Part shown: piece by piece, positions 22,116 through 32,932 of the stretch
How the letters are laid out: each line of letters opens with the position of its first letter
Position numbering within the stretch: the first letter of the stretch is position 1
DNA from: Coprinus comatus
Lineage: Eukaryota > Basidiomycota > Agaricomycetes > Agaricales > Agaricaceae
DNA: 64,000 nucleotides
Reading direction: 5' to 3'
Assembly: GCA_034638255.1 (NCBI GenBank)
Contig: JAWPGT010000042.1
Location: 62,001 to 126,000, forward strand
Notes under the pieces: generated by a model
What the model saw: the letters and a program-made list of their open reading frames with translations, nothing else
Database searches by the model: none
What the model was told of the DNA's origin: nothing
Translations under genes and position numbers: made by a program

Positions 22116-22708
22116 CTACCGTGGTACTTGTTCAATAATCCAGAGCTCGTTAGGTGTAAACAGAGGAGGAGCAGTTGAGGTAGCTTCAAGTGCTCGAACG
22201 ACAACCTTTATAAGAGACTAGATTAAATACGTGTTTTTGGCAATAAATTGAAAATATTTCCTTACCGGGGTGTAAAATGGTTCATCCTTCGGCATAACCC
22301 AACCCCAATGTCCATCTTCCGTTTCAATCCTATTACGACGTGTTTTGAGACTAACAGAAAGAAAAAAACAATGTAAAAGAATTTCTCGTACGTGTATACA
22401 TCATCACCATGTTGTGGTTGTCTTCTAATCGACCACCTCTCATTCATTGGATAATCAAATATAGCAACACCTAAAACACCTTCCACATCCACCACTCTAC
22501 CCATTTCAAACCCCAACTTAATATAACAAAGATCTCTTGAGACTTGTTGGATACGAAATGTTGTTTGAGGAGTTATAGGTACTCCCGGAGGTTGACTAAA
22601 AATTCCTTTAGGTCCGTATGAATCATCTTCTGCCATGTTACGACCAATGAGGTGTTGTGAGGGTAATGCGCGTATAATGTAGTCGCCAGTTGGAATGAAA
22701 TCGACCAT
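22116..22708 (-). CDS. Serine protease inhibitor of the I66 (cospin-like) beta-trefoil family
   Basis: Three exons give about 150 residues with no signal peptide, as usual for this cytoplasmic mushroom family. The start at 22708 gives VDFIPTGDYIIRALPSQHLIGR, followed by GPKGIFSQPPGVP, then DVYT joined across an intron to LKTRRNRIETEDGHWGWVMP, and a last exon VVVRALEATSTAPPLFTPNELWII ending at 22116. Family pattern: GxYIIRN at the N-terminus, KxIFxxPxGV, GWVxPxxEPxxQVxVRPL and a PPxxPNELWxI tail. Known members (such as cospin from Coprinopsis) inhibit trypsin-like proteases and act in fruiting-body defence against fungus-eating animals. The inhibitory loop and target specificity cannot be read from sequence alone. 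Its neighbour, the CM1 gene, is functionally unrelated. Confidence 0.78.
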
Positions 22709-23924
22709 GGTAATTTAGACTGGAGGCTGAAATCAGATGTAGTCGTTTGTCACGAAGTTGTTCGCTTGTAGCCCCTGGTCCCACGGTGATTAGGCGCCGC
22801 CGAAGTTTATTTATAACGAGCGCGGGAACATACAGTACACAAATCTTGAAGCCCGAAGAACCATAAGCTATCAGAAAGAAACAAATTCTTGGAAATTTCC
22901 TTCTTGCAACTCCATTGAAGGGGGTTGAATATTTAAAAGGGGTAAAGGGCTCAGGTAACGTCTCCGTATCTACATTGAACAAGGTCGACTAGTGACAAGT
23001 AAGTCCTAATATCCAACAAATTAATGAAGGGGGTAGGGTGTTGATCTTGGTACCGTTGGTGGCATCTGGTAATCTTCTTAGGAACCGTGATTACAAGTGA
23101 CCACTACACTGTGATTCTTCCTTGATACACAAACATCACAACTACACATCAATTAAAACAGTTGGGGATACAGATAAAAAGAAATAAAAATTCAAGAGTT
23201 CGAAAGGCAAAGTACCACCACAGTGACGTCGGCAAATTTTTTGGAAACTCAGACCTATAATTAGCCTTGTCTCTCCGATTTCTGAAAGTTCAGGTTAGAT
23301 TTAAGCCCCTGGGTTCAGAAGACTATCACATTGATCATGCACAGGGGCAACAAAAACAGATCATTATATCCGCAATGTAATGCTTTGTGAATCTTGTGTA
23401 ACAGTGTATACAATACAATGTACACTGAGTCTAAGTGCTTCTCGTTTTACCAGGCATTTTATAGGAATTTCTACAAATTCCAGAGTTCCACATAGAACAA
23501 TCTGGTCCGAGCTGCAACTAATAGCGTTTTTGGTCCCAACGGACTTGAAGTGGATAACGCCCCCAACTTATTTTAGCGTTCATCACCGCAATCTAAACTG
23601 ATGCAGAAGTAGCCCCGCTGAGAGCGTATTTACAAAGTATCACATTATATTGTATCAGTTCTCGGCTCTATTTGTATGCTCGGTTTTTTCGCAGCTGGGG
23701 ATGTAGTATTCAATACCATATGTTTTACATCAAACTCCAAATAGCATGGACTATACGTTAGTATGCTATTGGAGCCTGGACAAAGTTACTTTAAACTATG
23801 ATAATGATCTGAATCACCAGATGTATTGTTTTTATCAGTTCTAGAATGCTTGAACTCATTTACAATTGTGGTTCTCGAAGCTCTATATGCCTTAGCTTGG
23901 CGTTATCGTACCATACCATACAGC
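22709..23924. other. Intergenic stretch, no gene seen
   Basis: About 1.2 kb between the inhibitor gene and the first tyrosinase. Only short overlapping open frames without motifs were seen. Confidence 0.45.
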
Positions 23925-23931
23925 TATAAAA
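23925..23931 (+). promoter_or_regulatory. TATA box of tyrosinase copy 1
   Basis: TATAAAA about 43 nt upstream of the first ATG at 23968. The tandem copy has the same motif at almost the same distance. Confidence 0.45.
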
Positions 23932-23967
23932 GAGATAGCGCATGTATCCGGGTTCTTGAACCCTCAT

Positions 23968-25366
23968 ATGATGATCCCATACCTGCACATATTCTATCAC
24001 TTCTTAGTTTCCCTCTCCTTCGCAACTGCACTCATTTCCGCAGCAGCTATAGTCGATCCAGATACTGTTTCTAGTGTAGCAACTGCTGCGAGCCTACTTG
24101 ATACACATTCTCAAAAAGAATCCTTCGTCAGTCTTGCTCGAGATCATGACGATGGTGGGGTTTCAAAACCATGCAAGCACGTTTCTATTCGCAAAGAATG
24201 GTACGCTATCCTTTATCACAAGTTTAAAAATCTTCTGCATTTATTGACTTTACTTAATACCAGGCGCGACTTAAGCGACACTAATAAAAGTGACTACATC
24301 AATGCTATCAAATGTTTACACAATACACGAGCTTTTAACCAATCTTTACCTTCGAAATTCAATCGTTACGATGAATTTGTGTACGTTCATCTCAGAGTTG
24401 CAGATCAGATTCATGGTGTGGTATGTACCATTCTTCAGTTTGTTCTATGGAATATGTTCAAACTTTTTGTTTCAATTTACTTTAGGGTCAATTCTTACCT
24501 TGGCATCGACATTTTGGTTATCTATACGAGAGAGCTCTTCGTAAACAATGTAACTATCAAGGACCTTATCCGTGAGTCGACTCTACTGGATTGATCATTG
24601 ATAAACCTTTATAAACCCACCATTAGTTACTGGGACTGGACCCGTGATACCAACACCAACTATCCAATTTCCTCATCGCCTATATTCAACACAACACTAG
24701 GATTCGGAGGAGATGGAATCTCAGGAACCTACACACCACCTACAGAAAATGACGGAAGTACATGGCCTCTAATACCTGAAGAATTTAAAGGATGCATCGG
24801 AACCGGTCCATTCGCTAATTCGGATACCTTACTTCATGTTGGACCTGGTATTCGATTTAGTGATCATTGTTTGAATCGGAATTTTGATGAAGCTCGAAGA
24901 CTCAATTTACTGAAGAAAGTGTTGCTAAGATTTTGAATCAAACTAATTATGATGATTTTTGGAATTCGTTGGATGGGTTTCCTTTTAAACCTGATTTCAG
25001 ACTTCATGATGCTGGTCATATTTATATAGGAGGTGATATGTCTAGTTTTTATAGTAGTCCCAATGGTGAGTCACCTTTCTTGAAGTACTTTCGAGAACAC
25101 CGTACACTAACCTGAACCTTACTTACACAATTATAGATCCAATTTTCTTCCTTCATCATGCAGGAATAGATCGAATTTGGTGGAAATGGCAACAAGTTGA
25201 TCCAAAAACAAGGCTTTATCAAATTGGTGGACGTGTGAGACCTTTTCCTCCCTTCGGAGAAACTACTTTGGATTATGAATTACCTTTTGATGGGTTTGCG
25301 TCTTCATTACCTATTCGTGACACGATGGATATTCGAGTTGCTTATTGTTATACTTACGCAGATTGA
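23968..25366 (+). pseudogene. Tyrosinase copy 1, broken by a one-base deletion
   Basis: Five exons (23968-24200, 24264-24420, 24486-24571, 24627-25065, 25137-25366) correspond to copy 2. The protein would have a signal peptide, the PCKHVSIRKEWR segment, CuA histidines (YVHLRVADQIHG...PWHRHF), YWDWTRD, then CuB (FRLHDAGHIYIGGDM and DPIFFLHHAGIDRIWW). In the fourth exon one base is missing within about 24901-24915, compared with copy 2 (RRLQLNAASVAHIL): the frame reads LLKKVLLRF and stops at 24936, before both CuB parts. The downstream frame is otherwise clean to the stop at 25366. Exon 4 is 439 nt, one short of a length compatible with copy 2 (434, modulo 3). The damage is minimal, so a recent mutation or an assembly error are both possible; as read, the product would be inactive. 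Confidence 0.8.
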
Positions 25367-26029
25367 ACGACTCAGATAAATGTATTACATACCAGAAAGT
25401 AGTGGCGTACCCACATAGTATGTACAACTTTTTATATACATAGATCAATCCGTAACTTTGCTCACTAACGTGAGTTTAAGATTTTAAACCTCGAGTATGA
25501 CATCATGAAAGGGTCGCATAGGTATAGACTTGGCGTGAACCAGTTTCCAGATCAGTTCCAGATACATAAATGGAGTGTTCTGGAGGCGGAGCTCTTGACT
25601 TTTTAAGTATTTTCGCTATACTGATTTCTGCGATTCGGGTCAACATCGGAGGACTCATACCCCGTTAGCACCACGACTCATAACCTGCCTCAACACCAGT
25701 CAGCAACAGCCCACACTCAATATCACCTTTTGTTTCCTAGTCCGACATCCGCCCTTCGGTAACTATGTTTAACTAACTTCGCTTATTGTACAACTAGTAG
25801 CTTCAAAGTTTTGAAGAAACATACGATTGAGCCTCTGAATTCAGCCACAAGAAGCACTTCTGGAATCTGATATCAATACTTAATTGTATTACCTGCCGTC
25901 AATTAGAGACAGGGCGTTGATGTCGGTACTTGACCATTGGATCACCAGACTCCAGAGTTTGTGTTCCTTGCAGATCATAGTCCTTGAAGGGGCATATTAT
26001 TGCACTAAATGATAGTGCAGTGGCAGACG
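25367..26029. other. Spacer between tandem tyrosinases, no gene seen
   Basis: About 660 bp with no recognisable coding sequence. Serves as 3' flank of copy 1 and 5' flank of copy 2. Confidence 0.45.
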
Positions 26030-26036
26030 TATAAAA
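26030..26036 (+). promoter_or_regulatory. TATA box of tyrosinase copy 2
   Basis: TATAAAA 42 nt upstream of the ATG at 26072, matching the position of the motif before copy 1. Confidence 0.45.
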
Positions 26037-26071
26037 GAAAATATGTAGATTTATCGCTTCATCACCCAAGC

Positions 26072-27472
26072 ATGGTCTCTCAACTACTTTTCCACTTGTT
26101 TACCCTCTGCTTCACAACACTCAATGTATCTGCTGCTGCGACACCTGATATTGTGGATAATACCGGTAGGGTGAATTCATGCACTCGTACTGAGCCCGAC
26201 TTGATTATGAAATTGGAATTATTCAAGGTATCGATGACTTGGGTGGGGGTCAGAAACCTTGCAAACGAATCTCAATTCGTAAGGAATGGTGAGAGTATTT
26301 ATCAGTATAATCCACCCATAGGCTAATCTGACCACTTTACACTCTTTGAATTTGCTGCTTCTAGGCGCGACTTGACCAACGTTAATAAAATTGATTATAT
26401 CAATGCTGTAAAGTGCTTGCACGATACCCGAGCCTTTAATCAGACGTTACCCCAGAAATTCAATCGTTATGATGAGTTCGTCTATACTCACGTCAGAGTT
26501 GCGAATCATATTCATGGTGTGGTACGGCTTTCTCTGTTGTCATTCTATATATCACTCCGACCCAGTTTCACCTTTTCCTTTTGGTTTTAGGGACAATTTC
26601 TACCTTGGCATCGACATTTTGGACATCTGTATGAAAAGGCTCTTCGTACGCAATGTCATTATGAAGGACCTTTTCCGTGAGTTCTTCAATAAAATACTAG
26701 TAGTACACATTAATCACACTATGAATTACTAACTTTCATCGACAGTTACTGGGATTGGACTCGTGATACCGAACGCGGTGGCCTCATCGCAGAATCCCCT
26801 CTCTTTGACACGGAACTTGGTTTTGGAGGAGACGGTATTCCAGGCACTTATATTCCACCCACTGAAGATGATGGTGCGACCTGGCCTCTCATTCCTGATG
26901 CATTCAAGGGGTGTATCGAAACGGGTCCTTTCGCTGGAACTGTTCTTCACGTTGGACCAAATGTTCGGTTCAGTGATCATTGTTTGAATAGGAACTTTGA
27001 TGAAGCACGTAGACTTCAACTGAATGCTGCTTCAGTTGCACATATTCTTAGCCAAACGAACTATGATGACTTTTGGAACTCACTGGATGGTTTGCCTTTT
27101 AAACCCGACTTCAGACTACATGACGCTGGACATGCATATCTTGGAGGTGATATGTCAAGTTTCTACAGTAGTCCTAATGGTGAGTAAATCCTAATCCTCT
27201 TATATCTCTTTAATAATTTGGAATCATTCGTTTCTGTAGATCCAATTTTCTATCTCCATCATGCAGGGTTGGATCGTCTTTGGTGGAAGTGGCAGAATGT
27301 TGAATTGCATACACGACTTTATCAAATAGGAGGGCGTTTAAACCCTTTCCCTCCTTATGGACAGACTACTTTGGGTACTCTGCTACCTTTTGACGGGTTT
27401 GCACCTTCATTCCATATCCGTGATTCGATGGATATTCGAGTGGAACCGTATTGTTATAATTATGCAGATTAA
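26072..27472 (+). CDS. Tyrosinase / catechol oxidase (copy 2, intact)
   Basis: Secreted type-3 copper oxidase of about 354 residues. Six exons: 26072-26165, 26228-26288, 26365-26521, 26591-26676, 26746-27179, 27240-27472. An N-terminal signal peptide (QLLFHLFTLCFTTLNVSAAA) is followed by KPCKRISIRKEWR. CuA ligands appear to be H94, H102 and H111 (THVRVANHIHG, PWHRHF); CuB ligands H258, H262 and H285 (RLHDAGH, FYLHHAGLDRLWW). What looks like an early frame break is solved by a 62 nt intron after G31. No long C-terminal extension follows, so this belongs to the short, secreted class rather than mushroom PPO with its latent domain. It oxidises phenols to quinones, in melanin formation or phenol detoxification. 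Tandem duplicate of the broken copy upstream. Confidence 0.88.
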
Positions 27473-27965
27473 CTCCCTAAATCCAGTGGTGATTTGTACA
27501 TATGGTACCAGCTGTGGTTGCCAGTTTTGTCCTTCGCCGTTGCTCAGCTTCCAAAAGTGGTGCTAAGGACGGAATCCCGTGTGGGAGGAGAGCATATCTT
27601 CACTAAAATATGAGTATGTGCGCCCTTGCTATTGTGGAGCCAGTCTCATGGCTGTGTGGGAAATGGATAGTGGTATTTAATACAACACCAGAGTAAATTT
27701 TCTCAGTTTTATAACACCATGTTCACCAGTAAAACTCCGCCATTTCTCGTAAATGGTGTATGCTTGAGGTTGTGACACAACCGGGCCCTGGCACCCTAGC
27801 GAACAACTCACTTTTCACTATACTATTTACATTTCTGCAGCATAACTCCATTATGCACCTAGCATGGAAGACAGAAATTAAAATGGCTGTGTTTTGTGTG
27901 TGTTGAACTTGTGTAAATTGACGGTATTATATATTTCAAGACGTAATTTGATGTAAACACGGTAG
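27473..27965. other. Intergenic stretch, no gene seen
   Basis: Between tyrosinase copy 2 and the palindrome upstream of the third F-box copy; no coding similarity. Confidence 0.4.
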
Positions 27966-28006
27966 TGACTTGATTTCAGGTGTGTCACACACCTGAAATC
28001 AAGTCA
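27966..28006. repeat. 41 bp perfect palindromic hairpin
   Basis: Arms TGACTTGATTTCAGGTGTG and CACACCTGAAATCAAGTCA are exact reverse complements of 19 nt separated by 3 nt. It lies 63 bp upstream of the ATG of a decayed F-box gene. The equivalent position of F-box copy 1 has no such hairpin. Confidence 0.85.
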
Positions 28007-28069
28007 GGACCACTCTGGGACTACTGCACCTACGTGTACTCATTTGCGACTCTTTTCCTAACCATTACC

Positions 28070-29769
28070 ATGTCGTACGCTGTCCACTGTCCTCTATGTG
28101 GCCTTGAACAAGCAAAAAATAACTTGGCTCCAGATGATCCTCTCGTTGAAGCCGAGCGTGTTCAAGCTCTTATCGACCGCTTGATAGAGCAACGGGCCGC
28201 ATTGCTGCGACGCGCTAAACAATCAAAAATCGTTAACTGGAAAGCTTCCACCAGAAATTTTTTCCATTATATTTCGTCTCGCATGTCAACCCTCCTACTC
28301 CTTTAACCCAAGTAAAATTGCTCGTATTCTCCTTCACCCCCCTGTATCTTAGGGGCCGTGTCGTCATACTGGAGAGAGATCGTCAAAAACTTAACACCTT
28401 CTTTACCGACGTTCCCAATGGTGCGCGTGGAGATCAATAACAACAATGTTTCTCAAGTTGTTTCTCTCCTCAGACGTTGTTTCCGCAAGTATGGTCACCA
28501 GGGTTGACTCGTTGAACTTGACTTCACAGCCCAAATGGCGGTTAATGAGGCGGTTAGGAGACGGCTTCAGGAAATAGAGGATGAACATGGTCATGATTCT
28601 GACTATGACAAAGAATATTTTGACCTAGGAGAGGATACAGACCAAGAGGTACCTCTTCTACCTGTTCGAGACGTCATTTTCGAAGAATATCCTGAAGTGC
28701 ATCAAGGGACTCCGGTGGATAAACCCTCCACATGTGTGGTTGGAGGCAGCAAACTCTGCCATTCCAGATGTCGTATGGAGCAAGTTCATTAGACTCAAAC
28801 TGTCTTCATTTCATCTGGAAGGGTCACCCACATGCGAACTCGGAATGGAGTTTTTACGAAGATCTTGAAGCTGCACCAAAGCTCCAAGAACTAATTTTGC
28901 GTGGCGTTGCTAAGATGACATCGTACTATCACAACTCCCCTTTTATTTTATACGGAAACAACGTCACCAACCTTCATTTATTCAAGATTCCCTACGATAC
29001 CTGCCTCCAGCTCCTCATCCTCTGCGATAATCTACAATTATGTTCAATGATGCGACCGATTTCTTCCATCTACAGTTTCAAATTAACGTATAACGAATCA
29101 AAGACAAAGCTTGAAACCTAGAATGGACGTTTAATCGAGACTACCAAGTCTTGTGGTTACTGTCAGTTGGTTTTCCCGCGCTACATACCCTGGTTCTTCA
29201 TAATATCTGGGAATGCCAGCGCAGAGAGACTCGCACTTGGGGCCTGGAGATCTTCAGCCAATTACCCATATCGTGTAAATCACTTGTCATCGGTATGGAT
29301 TCGCATTATAGCAACGAAATATCACACACAGTTCCGGTCACAATACTGCAGAAACTGGCGGAAGCCCTTGAACACATTCCTGATACTGTCGCTCAAATTT
29401 GTTTAAGGAGTCCCTGTATTGGTTTTGCGTCTGTTATAAACGTTGGTGAAGAACAAAGTTGCCCACAAAGTTTGAACAAGATTTCAAAAATTTCGATTTT
29501 GAATGACCACCGTGACTACAATAACAAAATCAGTGGAGGGAGATGTAGTTATTGCCAGGGCTCCAACACGTTCAAGTCTTCGCATTTCTGAAAGCATGAG
29601 GGCGAGAGTTGCAGCTTTAGGTGCCAGTTCTAGCTTTTGTTTTGAGTATGACACGGATTGTATAAAAATTGATTGGGACGCAGGCGATCAGGAGAAATTG
29701 AAGGAGTTGGAGGATCAAGAGTTTAATCTTTACATCTTTGAAGATGGAAAACTGGTTAATTGGCTTTGA
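28070..29769 (+). pseudogene. Decayed F-box/LRR-like gene (copy 3)
   Basis: Begins SYAVHCPLCGLEQAKNNLAPDDP, closely matching copy 1. An extra A near 28217 shifts the frame at the F-box (correct reading NNQKSLTGKLPPEIFSIIFRLACQ). A stop follows near 28347, another at about 28505, frame changes near 28697 and 28797, a lost base near 29121 (TLEWTF becomes T-stop), and a last shift near 29590. The end is intact: FCFEYDTDCIKIDWDAGDQ then FEDGKLVNWL at 29769, the family's diagnostic C-terminus. At least five independent lesions make this a clear pseudogene. Related most closely to copy 1, with which it shares the N-terminal CxxC segment absent from the intact genes at 43.9 and 45.7 kb. Confidence 0.82.
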
Positions 29770-30381
29770 AGTCAGTTGTGGGGGGCGCAAATTATACTGT
29801 ATTGACGGTGTAATTGTCTTGTTAAGGAGTGATACGACCTTGCCAGCCACAAAATGTTGATTTAGTACCGCCTAGAACCAAACGCTTGGACACAACAATT
29901 ATTGTCAGCATAGCAGAAATCTGAAACAAACCTGAGATTGAGACACGATTAAAACCCCGATGATATTCGTGGAGTGTTTCCTGCCACGTTCTGTTGTACA
30001 GCCCATGATTATGTATAAATATGCTTTAACCCTCTCTACCAATTCAATATCTTATATACAATACATATTCCAACAAAACGACTCGGCGCTGACGTTCGGC
30101 AAAGTTTTTCACCCCTCAGAGACACGAGCGTCCATTTATTCTTGCACAAAACACACAAACCCCAGATCTATCCCTTCTACCCAACCAAATCAACAACTAA
30201 CTCTAACTACACCTCTCTGCGGCCTGCCAAACTATTAGTGTATTATCTCTTCCATATCAATATCTCTATACCCCTCCATTATGTCATACTCCTAGAGAGA
30301 TCTCAGATATTACTCTCTCCGACTACACTACGACATGCGATCGACATTAACCTAACCACACCCATTTGAACCTACAAGCGA
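29770..30381. other. Intergenic stretch, no gene seen
   Basis: No coding similarity. Several CT-rich tracts occur near 30150-30310 without a gene start to serve on the plus strand. Confidence 0.4.
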
Positions 30382-31169
30382 TCAAACCATGGAAAACAAT
30401 CTTCCTTCAAATTTCTCTTGACCTATCGAAGCACGATATACCGATAGCCATCCAAGGATCATATAAATAGTTGGAATAAGAGCTTTCCCATCCCCAATAA
30501 CCCAAGCGATAAAATTAATAACTGGTACTATCAAAGAAGCCCGGAGATTTACCATCCGCTGTTTTCTGATTAAAACCCAAAAGGCTATGGTGTAAAAGAG
30601 TGCGGAGACGTTGCAACAAGTTTTACTAGCAAAAGTTCCTGCCATGAGAAATTCTTCAGGGATATTATAGATATTGGTGAAGGTTATGATCGGGAAGATA
30701 AGTTCGATGAGAATGACAAGCTGTGTAAGCATGATTTAGAGTGTGTAAGGGTACGGTTCTTTTATGTGAATATTGGAGCCTATAGCTACTTACCAGAAGC
30801 GCTAAAGTACTTAACAGTATCGCTCCAACCTCCAAATACCATCGTACTCCTTTCTTTGGGGCGGCCCAATACTCTTGTTTGAAAGTACGAATCAGGGAAG
30901 AGATAGCCTGCACATGGAAAGATATGGCCTGTGGGAAATTATATATGATTAGCAACTACTAAAGCTTAATGAAGTGGGTACGAACATACAATATTTGCCA
31001 TGGCTCGGATGTGAGTGAAGAAGGACTCGTTGTGGGAAGGATCTGTTGGAGCTCCACATTGGCAGCAGTCGGTCAAAGTGGGTCGGTTAGAATTGTTGTG
31101 AGGAATGTTATGTACCTCCACCTTCTTAGAAGGAAGAGACTGAAATGTAGATGTCGTTTTTTCGGACAT
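30382..31169 (-). CDS. Small integral membrane protein, about 4 TM
   Basis: Three exons (31169-30990, 30928-30794, 30720-30382; each a whole number of codons) give about 217 residues. The first 45 residues are soluble and polar, with a CCQCG patch. A short HIRAMANI helix continues into AISFHVQAISSLIRTFKQEYW, then hydrophobic stretches VGAILLSTLALLLVILIELIF, ALFYTIAFWVLI, LIVPVINFIAWVIG and IPTIYMILGWLSVYRA are likely membrane segments. The tail is short and basic. I do not recognise a named family; transporter, channel or organelle membrane roles are all possible. The splice joins are clean and phase 0, which supports the model. Confidence 0.68.
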
Positions 31170-32932
31170 CAATATAGTATGAGAAAGTTGAGAATGATTT
31201 GAATGAGTCTAAATAAGTTATCGAGCAACACGTGTAGATGATGCATGATGTGGATGTATGATGGGAAAATACAAGAAAGAAACGAGGTGCCGTAAATACC
31301 ATGCACTTGAAGACTGTACAACACGATTTACTGCATTCTCCGTTATCGTTATCAAAGCATTGCTTTGTAAGGACTTCTATGTAGTTCGGGGCATTGTTAC
31401 AAACATACATTGTCAACGTTTGAAACGTTCAACAATTTCCAATCCTCATTGCCATGATCTTTGTCCAAGGCAGTTTACGCCTCGTGGCTATTCTCCATCA
31501 TAAATCGTGTTACTCAATGTATTGGGGCTGTAGGAACAATGTAGAACCTCTACTGCGTAACTCAATTCAAGGTGGTTGTTAACTAATAATTTGCCAGCGT
31601 GGAATCGTGAGGTGCCTGTCGTCTGGTGTAAGGGTTTGCAGTTTTTGCCACCTCTGAAATCAACCTCAGCTTGCTATGTTCATTCGGTGTGATGATGGAT
31701 GTGAAACGACTTCAAGTCTAACACCCCTCTTCAAAGATTAAGTAGCTCTTGGGTCCACCGTACTATTGGTAGTGGGAAAATCCTTCTATTCTTGAGCATG
31801 AGGGACTTGGACGGTTAATCCTGTCAATCCCACTAGTTCTATGTTGTTGGAAATCTTCAGGTATCAATATACAGAAACATGATCGTGCTAAATTTAAATC
31901 CCATCATGCGGCTCATATGTATGAAGACTGCACGGAAGATAGACCGCTTTCAACTCAAAGGAGGATTATTGTTCCAGAGGATATTTAAATTAACTAGAAC
32001 AAAGAGAGATTTGAAATGGCTGACCCACAAACTGTCTCTCAGATCTCTGATTGTATAGTATATAATAAATTAAAAATAGAAGTTTACCATTCTCGCGCTG
32101 ACACGCCTATGCGCAGAAGTCCTTCCTTGATCACTCTCATCTCCTTGGCGTTGGATTTTTTGTGAGGTTGTAGGCCCTCGCAGTTCAACGAATTAGTGTT
32201 TACAACCTCAGTAGACTATCTCCCTTACTGGATAACAAATAATAATTGATCTGTGACTGTCATTACTCGCCAACATTCAACACTAATAATAGATACAAAA
32301 CTAATCATGCAGGATCTGAGTAACTTGTGTTATGGTATATCTCGTGTATTCCATCGTAAGCTTCCGTAACTTCTAGTCTAAGTTCATAGAGGAAGGAAAA
32401 CACAATTTGTATGTACTATGATATCGGTGGTTGTGTGGGTTTCAATACCACTGGGCCGAGTAAGGAGACATCATGTGGGGTTGACAACCATTCTAAAAGA
32501 ACTTCCTACGCTGTGAATCGAGTGATTACACAGTTATGTACCAATTGCTGTTGCCCATTAAATGAACGTTTGAAATTTGGTTTGTGAGTCCTGTGGCTTA
32601 TTAGGGGCTCCTACCAGCAGAATCATTGTCAAGCATTTTCAAGCCAGGCACTTGAAATATATTCACACGAATCCCGATCGTCCCTGAATGTAATATGTAT
32701 ATCATGTGAAAGCCAGAGATCAAAATGATCTGAGTCCCTAAAAATAAGTGCCTATCATGTTCTTCGTGGGATACTTCTTCTAGACGTTGAACCTGTGATT
32801 ACAAAATGCATTTCAAGCCAAATGGAAACTTGACCCTCCTTCCCTCTCCCCCACATACTATTCGTGTTGCAGGAGCTCAGAACGTAGTATCTTGTTGCTA
32901 TTGAACATTTGAACACGAAAGCTTGATTGGAA
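31170..32932. other. 1.76 kb gene-free region
   Basis: The largest gap in the window together with 51.7-53.5 kb. Only short open frames without motifs; no repeats recognised. It contains the 5' flanks of two divergent genes, so regulatory sequence for the monooxygenase may lie at its right end. Confidence 0.45.

Noticed and set aside
26072..26364. Apparent frameshift in the first exon of tyrosinase copy 2
   Set aside because: A 62 nt GT-AG intron (26166-26227) restores the frame to GIDDLGGGQKPCKRISIRKEW, parallel to copy 1, so the gene is intact.
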